64,000 bases of DNA. Origin: Amblyomma americanum. Its lineage: Eukaryota > Arthropoda > Arachnida > Ixodida > Ixodidae. The notes beneath the pieces were generated by a model, which searched no databases, had not been told where the DNA came from, and saw only the letters and a program-made list of their open reading frames with translations. Below, piece after piece: positions 32,616 through 43,439 of this stretch (the stretch's first letter is position 1; every line of letters begins with the position of its first letter). The position numbers and the translations under genes were made by a program. The stretch lies in NCBI RefSeq assembly GCF_052857255.1, contig NC_135505.1, positions 53,327,102 to 53,391,101 on the forward strand, in the 5' to 3' direction.

Positions 32616-33290
32616 ATGGCACCAGAGGTAGCAATAGCCCTCGTAGCCTCTCATCCCGACTTTAATTCCATCCTCACAGACTCTCGCGGAGCCTGTCGTA
32701 ACTTCGAGATTGGTTGGATCGCTCCACTTGCTCACCAAGTTTTTCACCACAGTACTTTCGACTGCGACCCAGCTCATCGCTCAATCACATGGGTCCCGGC
32801 CAACCATGGCATGCCATGTAACGTAGACGCCCATGAGACAGCCCGCGCACTCAGTTTCCGGGCATCAGGCGTTCCTAGGGAGGCTCTCAACCCAGATCAC
32901 AACCCTGTACTTTTTTTAAAGACACTACTGAGCATTAACGCGCCGAACAAAGCCGCTACCCGGTTCCTATGAAAGGGCTGGGTAAAGCTGGCAAACGAGC
33001 TCTCCTTAGGCTCTCTACCAACACCCTGCTGTGCCCGGCGGTCTTCAAGCACTTTTACTCTTTTTTTTAATGACTGCTGATTTTGTGGAGAGGTGGCCCC
33101 CACCTTTTCACATGGTTTGGACATGCAGGAAAAATCGGCCCAACAGGCCCTGGTTCGGCGGATGTGCGTAGCGGTCAGGACCAACTTGGTCCCGGAATGC
33201 GAGACTCCGCCTTGTATTGTAAGAGGGGAGACACAGTAAGGGCCTTTACACGAGCACCTCTCTGTACATATAGATGAATAAACGCTTTTC
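32616..33290 (+). pseudogene. RNase H domain and 3' end of a LINE (older array copy)
   Basis: Starts with PEVAIALVASHP, then ILTDSRGACRNFEIGWIAPL (catalytic aspartate block of RNase H), HRSITWVPANHGMP, and NVDAHETARALSFRASG (last block). The tail after about 32930 is shifted and includes a Cys/His end readable as a TFSHGLD-like block. The 3' end has AATAAA near 33277. It is the 3' part of the same LINE found more fully at 43440-45240. The left edge abuts the 5' end of the minus-strand LINE. The TDS aspartate is retained here but lost by a frameshift in the two younger copies. Confidence 0.7.
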
Positions 33291-33764
33291 ATCACAACTA
33301 CATATTAGTTCCGATGAATCTTTCAAAAGACATAACTGGAGTAATGTGAACTTGCCCGTGAAAGGAAGGACGGAATACAAAGAAGGCCTCCATTTCGAGC
33401 TTGCACTTCGACAGATATGCCTTGTAACGAACAGATAGCTCGAACCAAAATATTGCTGGAATTTTTGAGGAAAGTTGTGAAAACAGCCTAAAACAACAAA
33501 AACAAAGAGATCGAGACTGAGCGTCCCGGATCAAATGATTTCATAAATGACCTAAAAATGACGCTTTGATTGCACGTGGAATGGCTAGACCGGAGGCTGT
33601 AATTAATATATTTTATTAAAAAAATCGGTCGCAAACTGCGGAGCAGATGCTCGAAGTCTGTTTACTCCAAAAGGAGTAGTACTATCACAGTGAAATAATG
33701 ACCTTATCTGTCTGTTATTCCAGAGAGGTAAATCATCAGTTGGCAGGACAACAGGCATTATCGT

Positions 33765-33985
33765 GCGAACAGCGGCGCTACGCGGTTACTATGAAGGGGC
33801 TGGGTAAAGCTGGCGAAGAGCTCCCCTTAGGCTCTTTCAAACACCCTGCTGTGCCCGGCGGTCTAAAAGCACTTTGACTCTTCTTTTGAGGGCCGCTGCT
33901 CATTCTGTGGGAAGGTGGCTGACACCTTTCACATGGTTTGGGCTTGCAGACAAAATCGGCCACTTCCCTTTAGGTAAGGAACTCC
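33765..33985 (+). pseudogene. Second, duplicated piece of the same LINE
   Basis: CTATGAAGGGGCTGGGTAAA at 33789 repeats the sequence at about 32967 (CTATGAAAGGGCTGGGTAAA) through CCCTGCTGTGCCCGGCGGTC and the TTTCACATGGTTTGG end. So the LINE C-terminal part occurs twice within 1 kb, in the same orientation, only in this older copy. It joins directly to the C-rich block. Confidence 0.7.
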
Positions 33986-34457
33986 ACATGCAACCATCAA
34001 TCCGGCAACCGCCACACCGCATCCACCTCCGCAGCCCACACCATCTAACGCCCTCGTTCCAGAAGTAGGATCCACCAACACTTCTCAATGTCCACCCAAC
34101 ATCGTCTACACTCCAGCTACTAACATCCAACCAACCCGCTTATCCTAACTGTCCACAATGCCTCCACCCATTTGAATGGCACACAAGAGCGCGAAGAAAA
34201 AATGACGGCAAAATTTAATTACACGACTCAATGGGTAATTAAACTGGACTTCACAAGCACGAACCACTTCCCTATCTGTACTCCCTAGGTACGGGGCTAC
34301 CCACCCATCCACTGGCACCCTTGATTTACCTCCTCATCCTACCCCAGCTCCCCAGAAGCGCCGCTCACCAGCCACTACCAGCCACCTTAATACTTGACCC
34401 CCAGAAAAATTGTCGCTATTTGGATGACTAGGGTAAGGACAAAAGCAATCATTACAT

Positions 34458-34949
34458 TTACAGCATACAATTAATCATAGAGGGCATATCCAACTGCTTT
34501 CCTATGGTAGTAATATGAGATGTCTGGTTTGCACTGTATTTCTTTTCTTCAGTAAATACACAGTGATTGTGAACTTGTGTGATACCCCTCACATTAAAAA
34601 TGCAGCGTTGCGCGCATTGAGACAAAAAATAGAGGTAATCTGCGGTAAAACAAGACGCCACACGAATCACAAATTTTGCACAAAGAACCGCAACTGTCGA
34701 AAATGGTGCCGCACAATTTTCAATAAAAATAGTGTATGGCCAAAGCGCAACGCAGCAGTCATTTAGGCACGCTTGCCGGGTAACGTTGTTTTGTAGCCTT
34801 TGCAGTCTACGCAGAGCCTTGCTTGAATTTGTCACAGCGAAGACCGTGTATTTGTTATATTGAGCTAATAAGTAAAATGGAATTGCTAACAATGCGTGCC
34901 GTTTTTCAAGGATGCATAAAGTAATCTTGCATTTTATGACAGCAAGCAT
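34458..34949 (-). pseudogene. LINE RT C-terminal tail (older array copy)
   Basis: This 163-codon minus frame is the longest version of the tail: YNKYTVFAVTNSSKALRRLQ, RLQNNVTRQACLNDCCVALW, SCFTADYLYFLSQCAQRC, then KQLDMPSMINCML. The S-K-x-L-x-R-L-Q block fits the thumb of CR1/Jockey-type RTs. No catalytic part is present nearby, so it is a 5'-truncated fragment captured in the unit. Confidence 0.5.
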
Positions 34950-35389
34950 TGTCAGCAGAAAATTTGGCAGTAGAGAATTCTGAACAAAAAAATGGTCATT
35001 TGAAATTGTAGGTTTTTTTTTACATTAATGAAATGGAAGTGTAATTTGACGCTTTCCGGCCACCTTTTCTGTGCGTGTTACCACAGTGTTTCCTTGCTAT
35101 GAAAGCCTAATAAATGCCGTAAAACAGTCTCCGGTATTCTTAACGTGCACTTTCATAACCACCTGAAGGCCCGACTTCGAGAGTTTTTGGTCGCGTTCCC
35201 AGGAAGGTGGGCGCCGATAGAAATTCCTATAAGATATCATTGAAAATATCTCATGACACTCGGTGCACCTAAAGCCTATTCTTGTACAGCAGCTGGAAAG
35301 ATTCTCTTAAATAAAGAACTTCACAGTGGAAATCGGTAGTTAGAAACTATGCGTGCTGTTGAAACTGCTTGTTAAACCCGCTTTATGCA

Positions 35390-36912
35390 AGTTGTGGAGC
35401 CATGAAAGAACAACACTTGACAAAACAGCATGCGTCAAAACAGCGCACAAAAACAACGCACGAAAAAACAGCACATGAAACAAACGGCACAGCAACAAAA
35501 CAGCACAGAGAAAAACAGCATGGCGACATAACGGTCCAGTGAGAAACTCAAGCTTCAAAACAGCATGCCGGACAAAATTACATAACGAGAAGACAGCACA
35601 GCGAAAAAAAGAGCAGGACGAAAGAAAAGCGCAGGGAAGAAAGAGCACGAAGAAAAAACGGTACATTAGAGTGCGGTGCAGCGCTACTGGAGTGGTGATA
35701 AATCATATGCATAAACTAATGATAAATCACAATGAATAGGGCAGCGACCTTTGAAGTTAGCGAGCGCTTGTTGAACATACTAATTAAGGCAGAGAGTAGG
35801 GTAATATTCGTGATCTTAAATACGCACTTTCCTGGCGGGTAATGGAAGATATAACGCTGAATTAATTGTTCTGGAAGCATATATTTTGCGGGTTGACAAT
35901 CATTATGCTGAATTCGGACAAATATGTACGATCTAGGGCTCTGGATGTACAAGAAGTCCTCATTTTTCAAAACTGGCACTGTCGGCAATCGAATGCTGTG
36001 TAATTCTGTTTGGAGCAACGTACAGGGCCTTCATGCACTGAATATATCCAGAATGTGATGGTTACTTTAAGCGAGGGCAGAATTGCCTGGGCAGAACCGC
36101 CCCTCCGCGAGGTTGTTTGATGTTTAACCTGGACACTGCACAATGGTTTTCTGAGGCTGACCGGCAGTTATCATACTTTGTGAAACGGGCAACCCAACTG
36201 ACCTGAAAATTCATGCACCAGCGAGCATTTCCCGAAGCCAATTTTATAGTGAACCGGGTTTCTGCGCTTCAAAGAGAATTATGTCTACAAATCAATGTTC
36301 GCGACACTTTATGAACGCAAAATGTTTCGCTTGGAAGGCAATTTCTTCAAAAGAATAACTTTCGACAGATTAGACCGTTTTGTTGAGGAACCACAAGATA
36401 CACCTAACCTAACCTAACCTAACCGAACAAGCGCAGGTGGCAATGAACTGAAGCAGGTTTGTAGAATAAATGCAGGGAATTTCTAGCAAGCAAGAAATAT
36501 CCATAACCACCAGTTCTGCCATAAGCACCGTTCAAGCAACGCTGCTCCTGAATCAATGAGCCAGGCCTGTTCCGTAATGAACCCGCGAAACGAGCACTCG
36601 CTAACTCTAAATATCGCTGCTGCAGGTGTTGTGATTTTGCCATTTGCTGTTATGGCTGAGATAGTATCACATCTCCAGCAGCTCTGCACCGTACCCCGAA
36701 GTGCTATTTGGTCGTTGTGCTGTTTTTTCCTGCGCTCTTCTCTCTTCATGCTGTTTAGTAGCTGTGCCGTTTTGTCCGGTGTGCTCTTTCGAATTGTGCT
36801 AATTTCTCTATGCTTTTTTAAGCAATGCTGTTTTGTCCTTCCGCTGTTTCGTCGCTGCGATGTTTTGACGCATGCTGTTTCGTCGTGTGCTATTCTTTCG
36901 TGTCCCCTCAAG
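35390..36912. mobile_element. 1.5 kb element with about 400 bp inverted arms (older copy)
   Basis: The left arm (about 35390-35790) and right arm (about 36560-36912) are inverted copies. For example GCATGCGTCAAAACAGCGCA on the left matches the complement near 36870, and GGTGCAGCGCTACTGGAG near 35675 matches the complement near 36685. The arms are built of degenerate AAAACAGCA words, so each arm is also a tandem array. The centre (about 35800-36550) holds an open stretch ending in LDTAQWFSEADRQL and a (CCTAA)n tract. No transposase is recognised. A non-autonomous DNA transposon or foldback element is likely. Target-site duplications could not be fixed. Confidence 0.6.
36403..36424 (-). repeat. 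Interstitial telomeric motif (TTAGG)n, older copy
   Basis: CCTAA repeated four times plus CC. TTAGG is the arthropod telomere repeat. It sits at the same place inside the inverted-arm element in every copy. Confidence 0.85.
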
Positions 36913-37493
36913 TTATTCCAGCCTCACCGAGAGCCGGGTGCAGGTGCGACCTATTAAATATACATAAACCCCGAATGATTAATGTCAATATAGTGATTAT
37001 TTTTCAAATCGACTCTTCCGTGCCATTAATACTGACGTGCCATTAATACAACTCAATAAGGCGGGACCGTACAGAGTCGGATGCTGCCGACCATGAACCA
37101 GTGTCACATGATCTTCACTGTATTATGTGATGTGCTCATCTGCACTAGAAGTGGAAAGGGCATTATTGAGAAAAAAATATGGCAATACTGGTGAGCGGAC
37201 TGCGCCAATGGGAAGCGGCGGAGCAGCGATAGTTAATATCTCGATGCAAATATCCCTTTTGAAAAACAGCTTTTTTTTTTTTCAAAGGAGGAAGAAATCA
37301 CTCCGCGGATTCAAACGAGGCAGATGCGACATTCTTAAAATTTATATCAATACGAGAAGCTTAAGCATCGATTCCAACTTTTGTGTTGTAACACCCCTTT
37401 GCATTCAAAGATGGAAAAATATTTTTAACACACTTTGCTAGACCTGGTGCAGGTGCGCAGGGTTTATATATTGTGGCTGGGGATGCTTAATTA

Positions 37494-37520
37494 TTCCGCG
37501 TGGTAGGCTGTCACGCGGAA
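37494..37520. repeat. 9 bp hairpin near the unit junction
   Basis: TTCCGCGTG, nine bases, CACGCGGAA. It is also intact in the right-hand copy near 60.78 kb. In copy 2 (about 49.22 kb) one base change (CAC to AAC) breaks one pair. A terminator or a binding palindrome is possible, but function is unknown. Confidence 0.6.
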
Positions 37521-38099
37521 CGAAGAGGCGCATAATAAGCGCTGAAAACCATGGCGATCAAACTAGCAGTGTCTATGAAGAATACGTGACGCCCTAAGCT
37601 TAAAGACTAATTTACTCACACGATTGTCATAGCCTACCACCACGTTTTGTTTCTGCCCTGAAGTTGCTGCATGACGACCACCGGATCACTGCACCTACAA
37701 TTAGACACCTCATTTTTAAACCTGACCAAGATAAATGTTGTCGAAGAGCAGAGTAATTCAGGCAAGTGAATGCACGTGCGGTGTGCATCGCGGTGGCTGT
37801 TGCGCACTAACTGCTCTTCCGAGAAACTCTCCTGAAGTGCATTTTTGGTACTTTTTCTTGCACGCGGGAAATTTTGTGAGGCGTGATATACCACATAAGA
37901 GCTAATAGAGGCTGAAATACATATGTGTATATAATAGGATTGTTAACTGTAACAAATATGTTCTTTAAATAATGAGGAAATGCTGTCATAAACACGTGTC
38001 GAGTAAGTGAACATCTCTGACGGTCTACATTACCGAAGTTGTCTGCATACATGACGTTACTCTAACCTGATTAGGCTTCAGCATCAGCAAAAACGTTTT

Positions 38100-38566
38100 G
38101 TTGACTCACCTCGTTGGATTGCAGGCTGCACAGAATGAACTGAAGATGCTGGATTTCTTGAATCTAGTGCTTGCAGCTCTCCAATAGCTGGCACAATACA
38201 TCCTACAGCCTCATCCTTCCTAGAAGTCCGATGCTTATGTTGTCATCAACATTATCAGCTCTAACGGCAAGCAGTCTTTCTACACACTGGAATGTCTGCG
38301 CCGCCTGTCTGCCTCCAATTATTGATGGACTGTTGATATTTTCTGCTCAGGTCGTAGCGTTCGGCAGCCCTCAAAATGTGCAGGCTACAGCTGCGGCGAC
38401 CTGTGACTTTCAGTGCGTTTGTCATCGTTTGTCTCAATCGATATTGACCACATCGCTCTACTTCCTATTTTTTACGCCCTCTCATCTCTCTCCCCTAGTG
38501 CAGGGCAGCCAACCGGAACCTTTTACATGTTAACCTCCCTTCCCTTCCTCTACAATCCCTCTCTGC
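38100..38566 (+). pseudogene. ORF1-only retroelement, 3' end (copy 1)
   Basis: Matches the minus-strand element at 13015-13480: the ORF1 C-terminus reads LKMLDFLNLVLAAL (compare LQILDSLNPLLAAV). It is followed by the GTTGTCATCAACATTATCAG segment, the CCCTCAAAATGTGCAGGCTA segment and the GTGCAGGGCAGCCAACCGGA box. The 5' part of ORF1 is absent. The same fragment is in copies 2 and 3 at the same place. Confidence 0.7.
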
Positions 38567-38573
38567 AAATATC

Positions 38574-38792
38574 GCTAAGGCCCCCGTGTGCTGTGCGATG
38601 TCAGTGCACGTTAAAGATCTCCTGGTGGTCGAAATTATTCCGGAGCCCTCCACTACAGCGCCCCTTTCTTCTTTTCTTATTTCACTCCCTCCTTTATCCC
38701 TTCCCTTACGGCGCGGTTCAGGTGTCCAACGATATATATGAGACAAATACTGCGCCATTTCTTTTCCCCAAAAAACCAATTATTATTATTAT
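38574..38792 (+). repeat. SINE insertion A (copy 1)
   Basis: 5'-truncated SINE (starts GCTAAGGCCCCCGTGTGCTG, ends in TTATTATTATTAT), flanked by CAAATATC at 38566-38573 and CAAATAGC at 38793-38800. The right-hand array copy has the empty site (CAAATATCTCTT near 61.88 kb). Confidence 0.9.
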
Positions 38793-39106
38793 CAAATAGC
38801 TCTTAGAGGGTAAAGGCGTATAAGAGAGCTGTACAGAAGTCAATCGCGAAAACGTAAAACACTAGCCAAGTTAGAGAACGATTATAATAATCACGTGCAA
38901 TAATGCTAACAACTGCTAACAAAATTTATGTATTCGCGTACACTTGTGAGCGAAGATTGAAATGTTGGGACGGAATGTTAATCAAAGTATGATAAATGTT
39001 TTTCGGCTATAAATCTCTGTCATGCTTGGGTGCTGTAGTTTACCGGTTAATAACTTACCAAGGTGATAAGTGCTCTTTTTGCTTCATAATTGTTTGTTTA
39101 TATGTT

Positions 39107-39312
39107 GTGCGATGTCAGCGCACGTTAATGATGCCCAGGTGGTCGAAATTATTCCGGAGCCCTCCACTACGGGACCTCATTCTTCCTTTCTTCTTTCACG
39201 CCCTCCTTTATCCCTTCCCTTACGGCGCGGTTCAGGTGTCCAACGATATATGAGACAGATACTGCGCCATTTCCTTTCCCGAAAAAAACCAATTAAATTA
39301 AACCAATTAAAT
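39107..39312 (+). repeat. SINE insertion B (copy 1)
   Basis: 5'-truncated SINE (starts GTGCGATGTCAGCGCACGTT). Flanking duplications are TTGTTTATATGTT at 39094-39106 and TTGTTTAAATGTT at 39313-39325, with one later change. The empty site is present in the right-hand copy near 62.18 kb. Its tail contains AATTAAATTAAACC repeats. Confidence 0.9.
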
Positions 39313-39329
39313 TTGTTTAAATGTTCTGC

Positions 39330-41260
39330 TTAAACCAGCGAAAGCAGTGATATAAAAGTTATACTGCTAGAACATTTGGTGTTTAAGAAAAAAATGTTCA
39401 TTGGATGATGGATTTAATAAAACTGGAGGCTTGCTTAAAAAGAGGGTCAAAAATTATTATGTGGATTTTTTGCGCCTTCTTTCCTCGTTTCCTCAAATGC
39501 GTTCCCGGGTTTACCGCCGAAAGCTGAAGCTTTAATTTTGCAGAAGGCAACCACTGCTTTTATATGAGTGCATCTTCAGCACGAATGTTTTACAGTCGTT
39601 GAAATGAACTTTATTTTTTGGAATATTCAACATTTTACCACAATACTATTATCTTCATCAAATTTTATGATATCATGAAAAATAACCAGGACTTCAAATC
39701 AACAACTGATATAATTAAGAACTCTAAGCTAGGAGGCGTTTCTAAAGTTGAATGGCGTGGTTTTCAGCCACTAATCTAAAAAATTTACGGAATCAATGGC
39801 GTTTAAACACAAAGGAGTTTTCTATTAAGAGACACTAACATTCTAGCTGATACATATTGAATGACTTCTACTCAGTATTCTGAAAAACAATCATTTTAAT
39901 AGCATCGTTTTTGTATAGTGTAAATTCCTAAAAAATTGTATTCCAAACGGGCTGTTTGCACTTCGATAGTTTCTCGGAGAAGCGAAAGAATGAAGTCCAA
40001 GTACTTGAACTTGTTTACTTTTCTTCCTATTGTACCACCCATTCTGAACAGAAGTGCTAACCCCCTTTTTGAATATGCGTCCACGATTATAGCGGCAGCG
40101 TGCCCAGTGCGCATAGCATGAACAGCGCAGCAGTTTTTTTTACATCAAAAACAAAGATTCGTGCAGTGAATAATCAGAAATAAAAAAATAATTTATTGCG
40201 AACTCGCATTATAACATCCAAATGGGGCACGCTTCTACCACGTCCTTTTTTACGGGAGTTCATCCAACTGCGGTGACGTGCCGTCGCCAGGTTGGTCTAT
40301 GATCACAGCAAGGAGTGACGAATATGTAGAAAACACAGCTGATGGTGGCCTGTAGTGCAATAGGGAGAAGATTAGAAAATGGTGTTAATATCTACAAGAA
40401 CGTGCCCGTTATTGCGTAACCACTGGACTCAATAAATAGCCGAATCTCAGTTATGGCGCCAGGGTGTTGGAGCTGACGAAGAGTGGCAATTTTAGCAAGT
40501 TCGTTCAATATTAAGAGCAAAACAGGGCTAAAACGAAGTCAGCACGTCTCTTTATTTATTCAACCATCCATGTTCTTTGCGTTCCTTTGCACCTATCTAC
40601 CGTTTGAGCGTCACTTCAACGTTAACACTTAAAGCCTTGACTGCGTGGCCAGTCACAAATCCTCAAAGATGGTCGTAATCAATTTGGTAGCTAATGGATT
40701 AGTGCCTCATTCAACACTAACAACAAAGCTAGGTTAGTTCAAGTAACCAGCTATAGGGCTGAAATTTCTCACCTCCTTTTAGTCGCCAGGAAGTTGTTTG
40801 TACAAAGGGACCGAGCTAAAACATGCTTTTTCGGGGAACATATTACAGATATAACTAGAGTTTGGATCTGCCAGTTTTCTTTTTGAAGAATAAGCTAACT
40901 GTTTTGGTACTTTTCAGTTTGCAATTTTTTTATGGGGGGAGGTGGAATTGCACACTTAAAGATAAATATCATCTTTAGATATATGAGATTACTGTACGAC
41001 AAAAAATTACTTGGAGATGACCATAACATTTGTCAGTCGGAGGATTCGATTTGCTGGTAATTAACATTTAAATCACGGTCGATCGCAACTGAAAGGGTTA
41101 TTGTTGTGCACACAGAATGAAATGGTATCGACAGTAAAGAAAGTAACGAAATCAAGTCTAAGAACTATCAGACGAAATTCAAATTGAAAGCCTTTTGCTT
41201 AACGGTAGATGATGTATATTGCTGGTTTGTGATAGGTTAAGCAAGAGAGCGAGGAATGAA
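39330..41260 (+). other. AT-rich filler of the unit, unassigned
   Basis: Conserved between copies 1, 2 and 3 and partly in the 22.4 kb copy, but without recognisable coding content. A possible exon-like stretch follows a TTTTCAG at about 40917 and runs to CTGGTAATTAAC near 41056 (acceptor- and donor-like edges; one frame reads GGGGIAHLKINIIFRYMRLL in copy 2). I cannot assign it. Confidence 0.35.
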
Positions 41261-41583
41261 ATGGTATGCATATTGCGACACTTTTCCTGGCGCTTAGCTA
41301 TGGTTTCGATTGCCTTGGCATGCAGCGACAACAACCTTCTGCACCAAGCCAGTGCCCTAGGCAAGCGATGAGGGTGAACACCGCTAAACAAGCAGGCGAC
41401 AGTGGCTACGATGTGTCGTCTTCCGAATCGCAGGGGCGTGTAAGGTAGAGAAGTTGTGTTTCAAAAGGTGCACTCGCTCTGCTTATTCGAACGATGCATT
41501 GTCTCTCTAGTCCCCTGGCTTGAAAACATTGAGAGTAACTGCTGGTCGTTAGCCTTCTAGCTGCGGCTTGTAAGTCTAGTGTA

Positions 41584-42214
41584 GTGACCTTTCACAGTGC
41601 GAAAACATTGCTTCACAGGGTCAGACCCAACGAAGATTCTTGCCGAGTACCTGCCATTGAGAGTGCAGAAAGAAATTCTACCCACGAATGGGTACCGAGC
41701 CTGTCGCGGTGCGCAGTTATCAGCTTCGCTCGCCACCGCGCGAGGGCACTATGCTATCGCCGCAGCCGAACACGCCTTGTGTTAAACTGTAACACACTCT
41801 CGCGCTGCGCATTACTAATCGTCGTCTCCATCAACTTCAATCTACAGCGCGGAAAGATGCACAGGTCACGCGGAGCTCTGTGAAATGAGTGCGCTATGTT
41901 TATAAACTGAATGCAAAAGGAAAGAACGGCGCTGTGTGAAGTGCCAACGTACCCAGCACATCATAGAGCATCAGCGGCGTGCACCAGAAAATTACGTGTG
42001 GTCCGATGACATTATGAAATTAGAGGGTAAAATGCTAGAGATGGTGAAAGGGTTCAATGCAGAGTGTGTGCAGCTTTTCACGGTAATCACTTGCTTAGGA
42101 ACTTATCACAAAGCTTTAAAAATTTATAGTACCAATTATGTGTCCAGTGGCTATAGCAGAACGCCTGTGGAACAAGACAGAATAGCCCATATTTTTCCCT
42201 TCAGAATATTTTAA
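41584..42214 (+). other. Short ORFs conserved across array copies
   Basis: Two plus frames (41584-41883, 99 codons; 41936-42214, 92 codons) recur in copy 2 with 99 and 91 codons, and in damaged form at 24.0 and 29.4 kb. The second reads IEHQRRAPENYVWSDDIMKL and then EGKMLEMVKGFNAECVQLFT, which looks more like real protein than noise (heptad-like, balanced composition). In older copies the same words persist with changes (APENYL-SDDIKKLEGKMLKM at 24.35 kb). I do not recognise the family. A decayed transposase exon or a duplicated host exon is possible. Confidence 0.3.
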
Positions 42215-42299
42215 TCACCTTGAATATTTGAACAAAATTGCTTCTTGGTAGAATCTATAAAGTATTTCTTGTCGTATTTCCAGGGCCAGCGGTTCCGAG

Positions 42300-43430
42300 A
42301 CGCTCCTTCCTCATGTATGGGTGAATAATCTTTAATGTCCTCGCCCTGTTTCCTTCAGTATCGATGGAAATTTTCCGTTCCATCGAGCACATTTGTTAAC
42401 AATATATTTGCACGTGCTATGACCGTGCTGTTAATGCAACAATTCAAACGTAGGCATTTTTTAGTTTAAGCGCTTCAGGTTTCTATCAAAAGGAAATAAA
42501 GAAAGACTACAGCACACATGTACGTTTCAACGGTTCCATTGCCCTTAAAGAAGCAACGAGGAGCATATATCAGTGAGCTGCTTAGAATGCAGCTGACTGA
42601 CACCCAGCTTCGTGTGTAGCTGACAGGAAGATTTAAGCGCAGCATTTAATGTTGCACAAAATGCTTTTTTTTGTAAGTTCTTGCATCAGAAATTTCGCTC
42701 AAATATGTGCGGATTATATCTAGATCCTCTGCCTAGCGGCTTTTCACAAGGATCTGATAATGTCTCAAGGAACTAGATGCTGATATTGCACTGACGAGCT
42801 GCTTCACAAGTAACTAGTTTCCTTACATATGAGAGCAAACATTTGTTGAAAGCTTTAAAAAATTCATCAAAGGGAATCCTTCAAAGCATAGCCTTCCTTC
42901 CTCTCAACCTCAATCACTTTGCTAACGTATGAAGATTTTCACAAGTAAGCACGAGGCTGATGTGAAGGCCACATTCCCTCTCAAGGGGTAATGAAAGCAC
43001 TGAATGTCGAGCTGGGTGGAGGGCGATTTCGAACGTATAGACTAAAACCATTCGAGACCCCTAATTCTAGTGCTTAAACCTGTAGGGCGGATTGTACAGT
43101 GGAGTGTATAATGAGAACGCAGCTTTCTGAGAGTGGCTGGGGCTGGGACAGATTTCTGGGTTTCAATTGAATACATGTTAACGCGTCGGAAATCAAAGAT
43201 TTTATTTTGGTATAGCGAACGCAGCGAGTAACCTTTCGCAGAACAGAGAGCAAAGTAGCACGTCCTCCATCATTTTTCAGCGCGTCAAAATTTGCTTTCA
43301 GTAATTGCACCACTTTATCTCACAGTTCTTTGCGCGCTACGTCCTTCGAAGAGAAATTTCAAATTTAATTAAATGTTTATAGGCATTGTGTTGTGATTTC
43401 AATCAAACATGAAAGATTACCACCAGTCAC
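42300..43430. other. Unassigned unit segment
   Basis: Conserved with 54.07-55.19 kb. Only short minus frames occur (79 codons at 43313-43074, also in copy 2), without a domain I recognise. Confidence 0.35.
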
Positions 43431-43439
43431 TGTAGCAGA

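Larger units (their letters stand above)
32620..37265 (+). repeat. Older array-unit copy (partial)
   Basis: Collinear with 44.58-49.01 kb and 56.39-60.56 kb. It carries the RNase H end, the C-rich block (about 33990-34420), the minus RT tail, the 1.5 kb inverted-arm element and its (CCTAA)n. By eye it differs from the two younger copies by roughly one base in ten. Close identity with copy 2 starts near 37.26 kb, which marks the left edge of the recent duplication. Confidence 0.85.

Noticed and set aside
35400..35660. CRISPR-like or simple tandem array of AAAACAGCA words
   Set aside because: Spacing is irregular and words are degenerate, the region has an inverted partner at 36.64-36.9 kb, and the genome is eukaryotic.
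37127..37441. 104-codon ORF at the array junction as a gene
   Set aside because: The frame is not kept in copy 2 and shifts in the right-hand copy (60369-60731), with an A/T-run indel in the middle.
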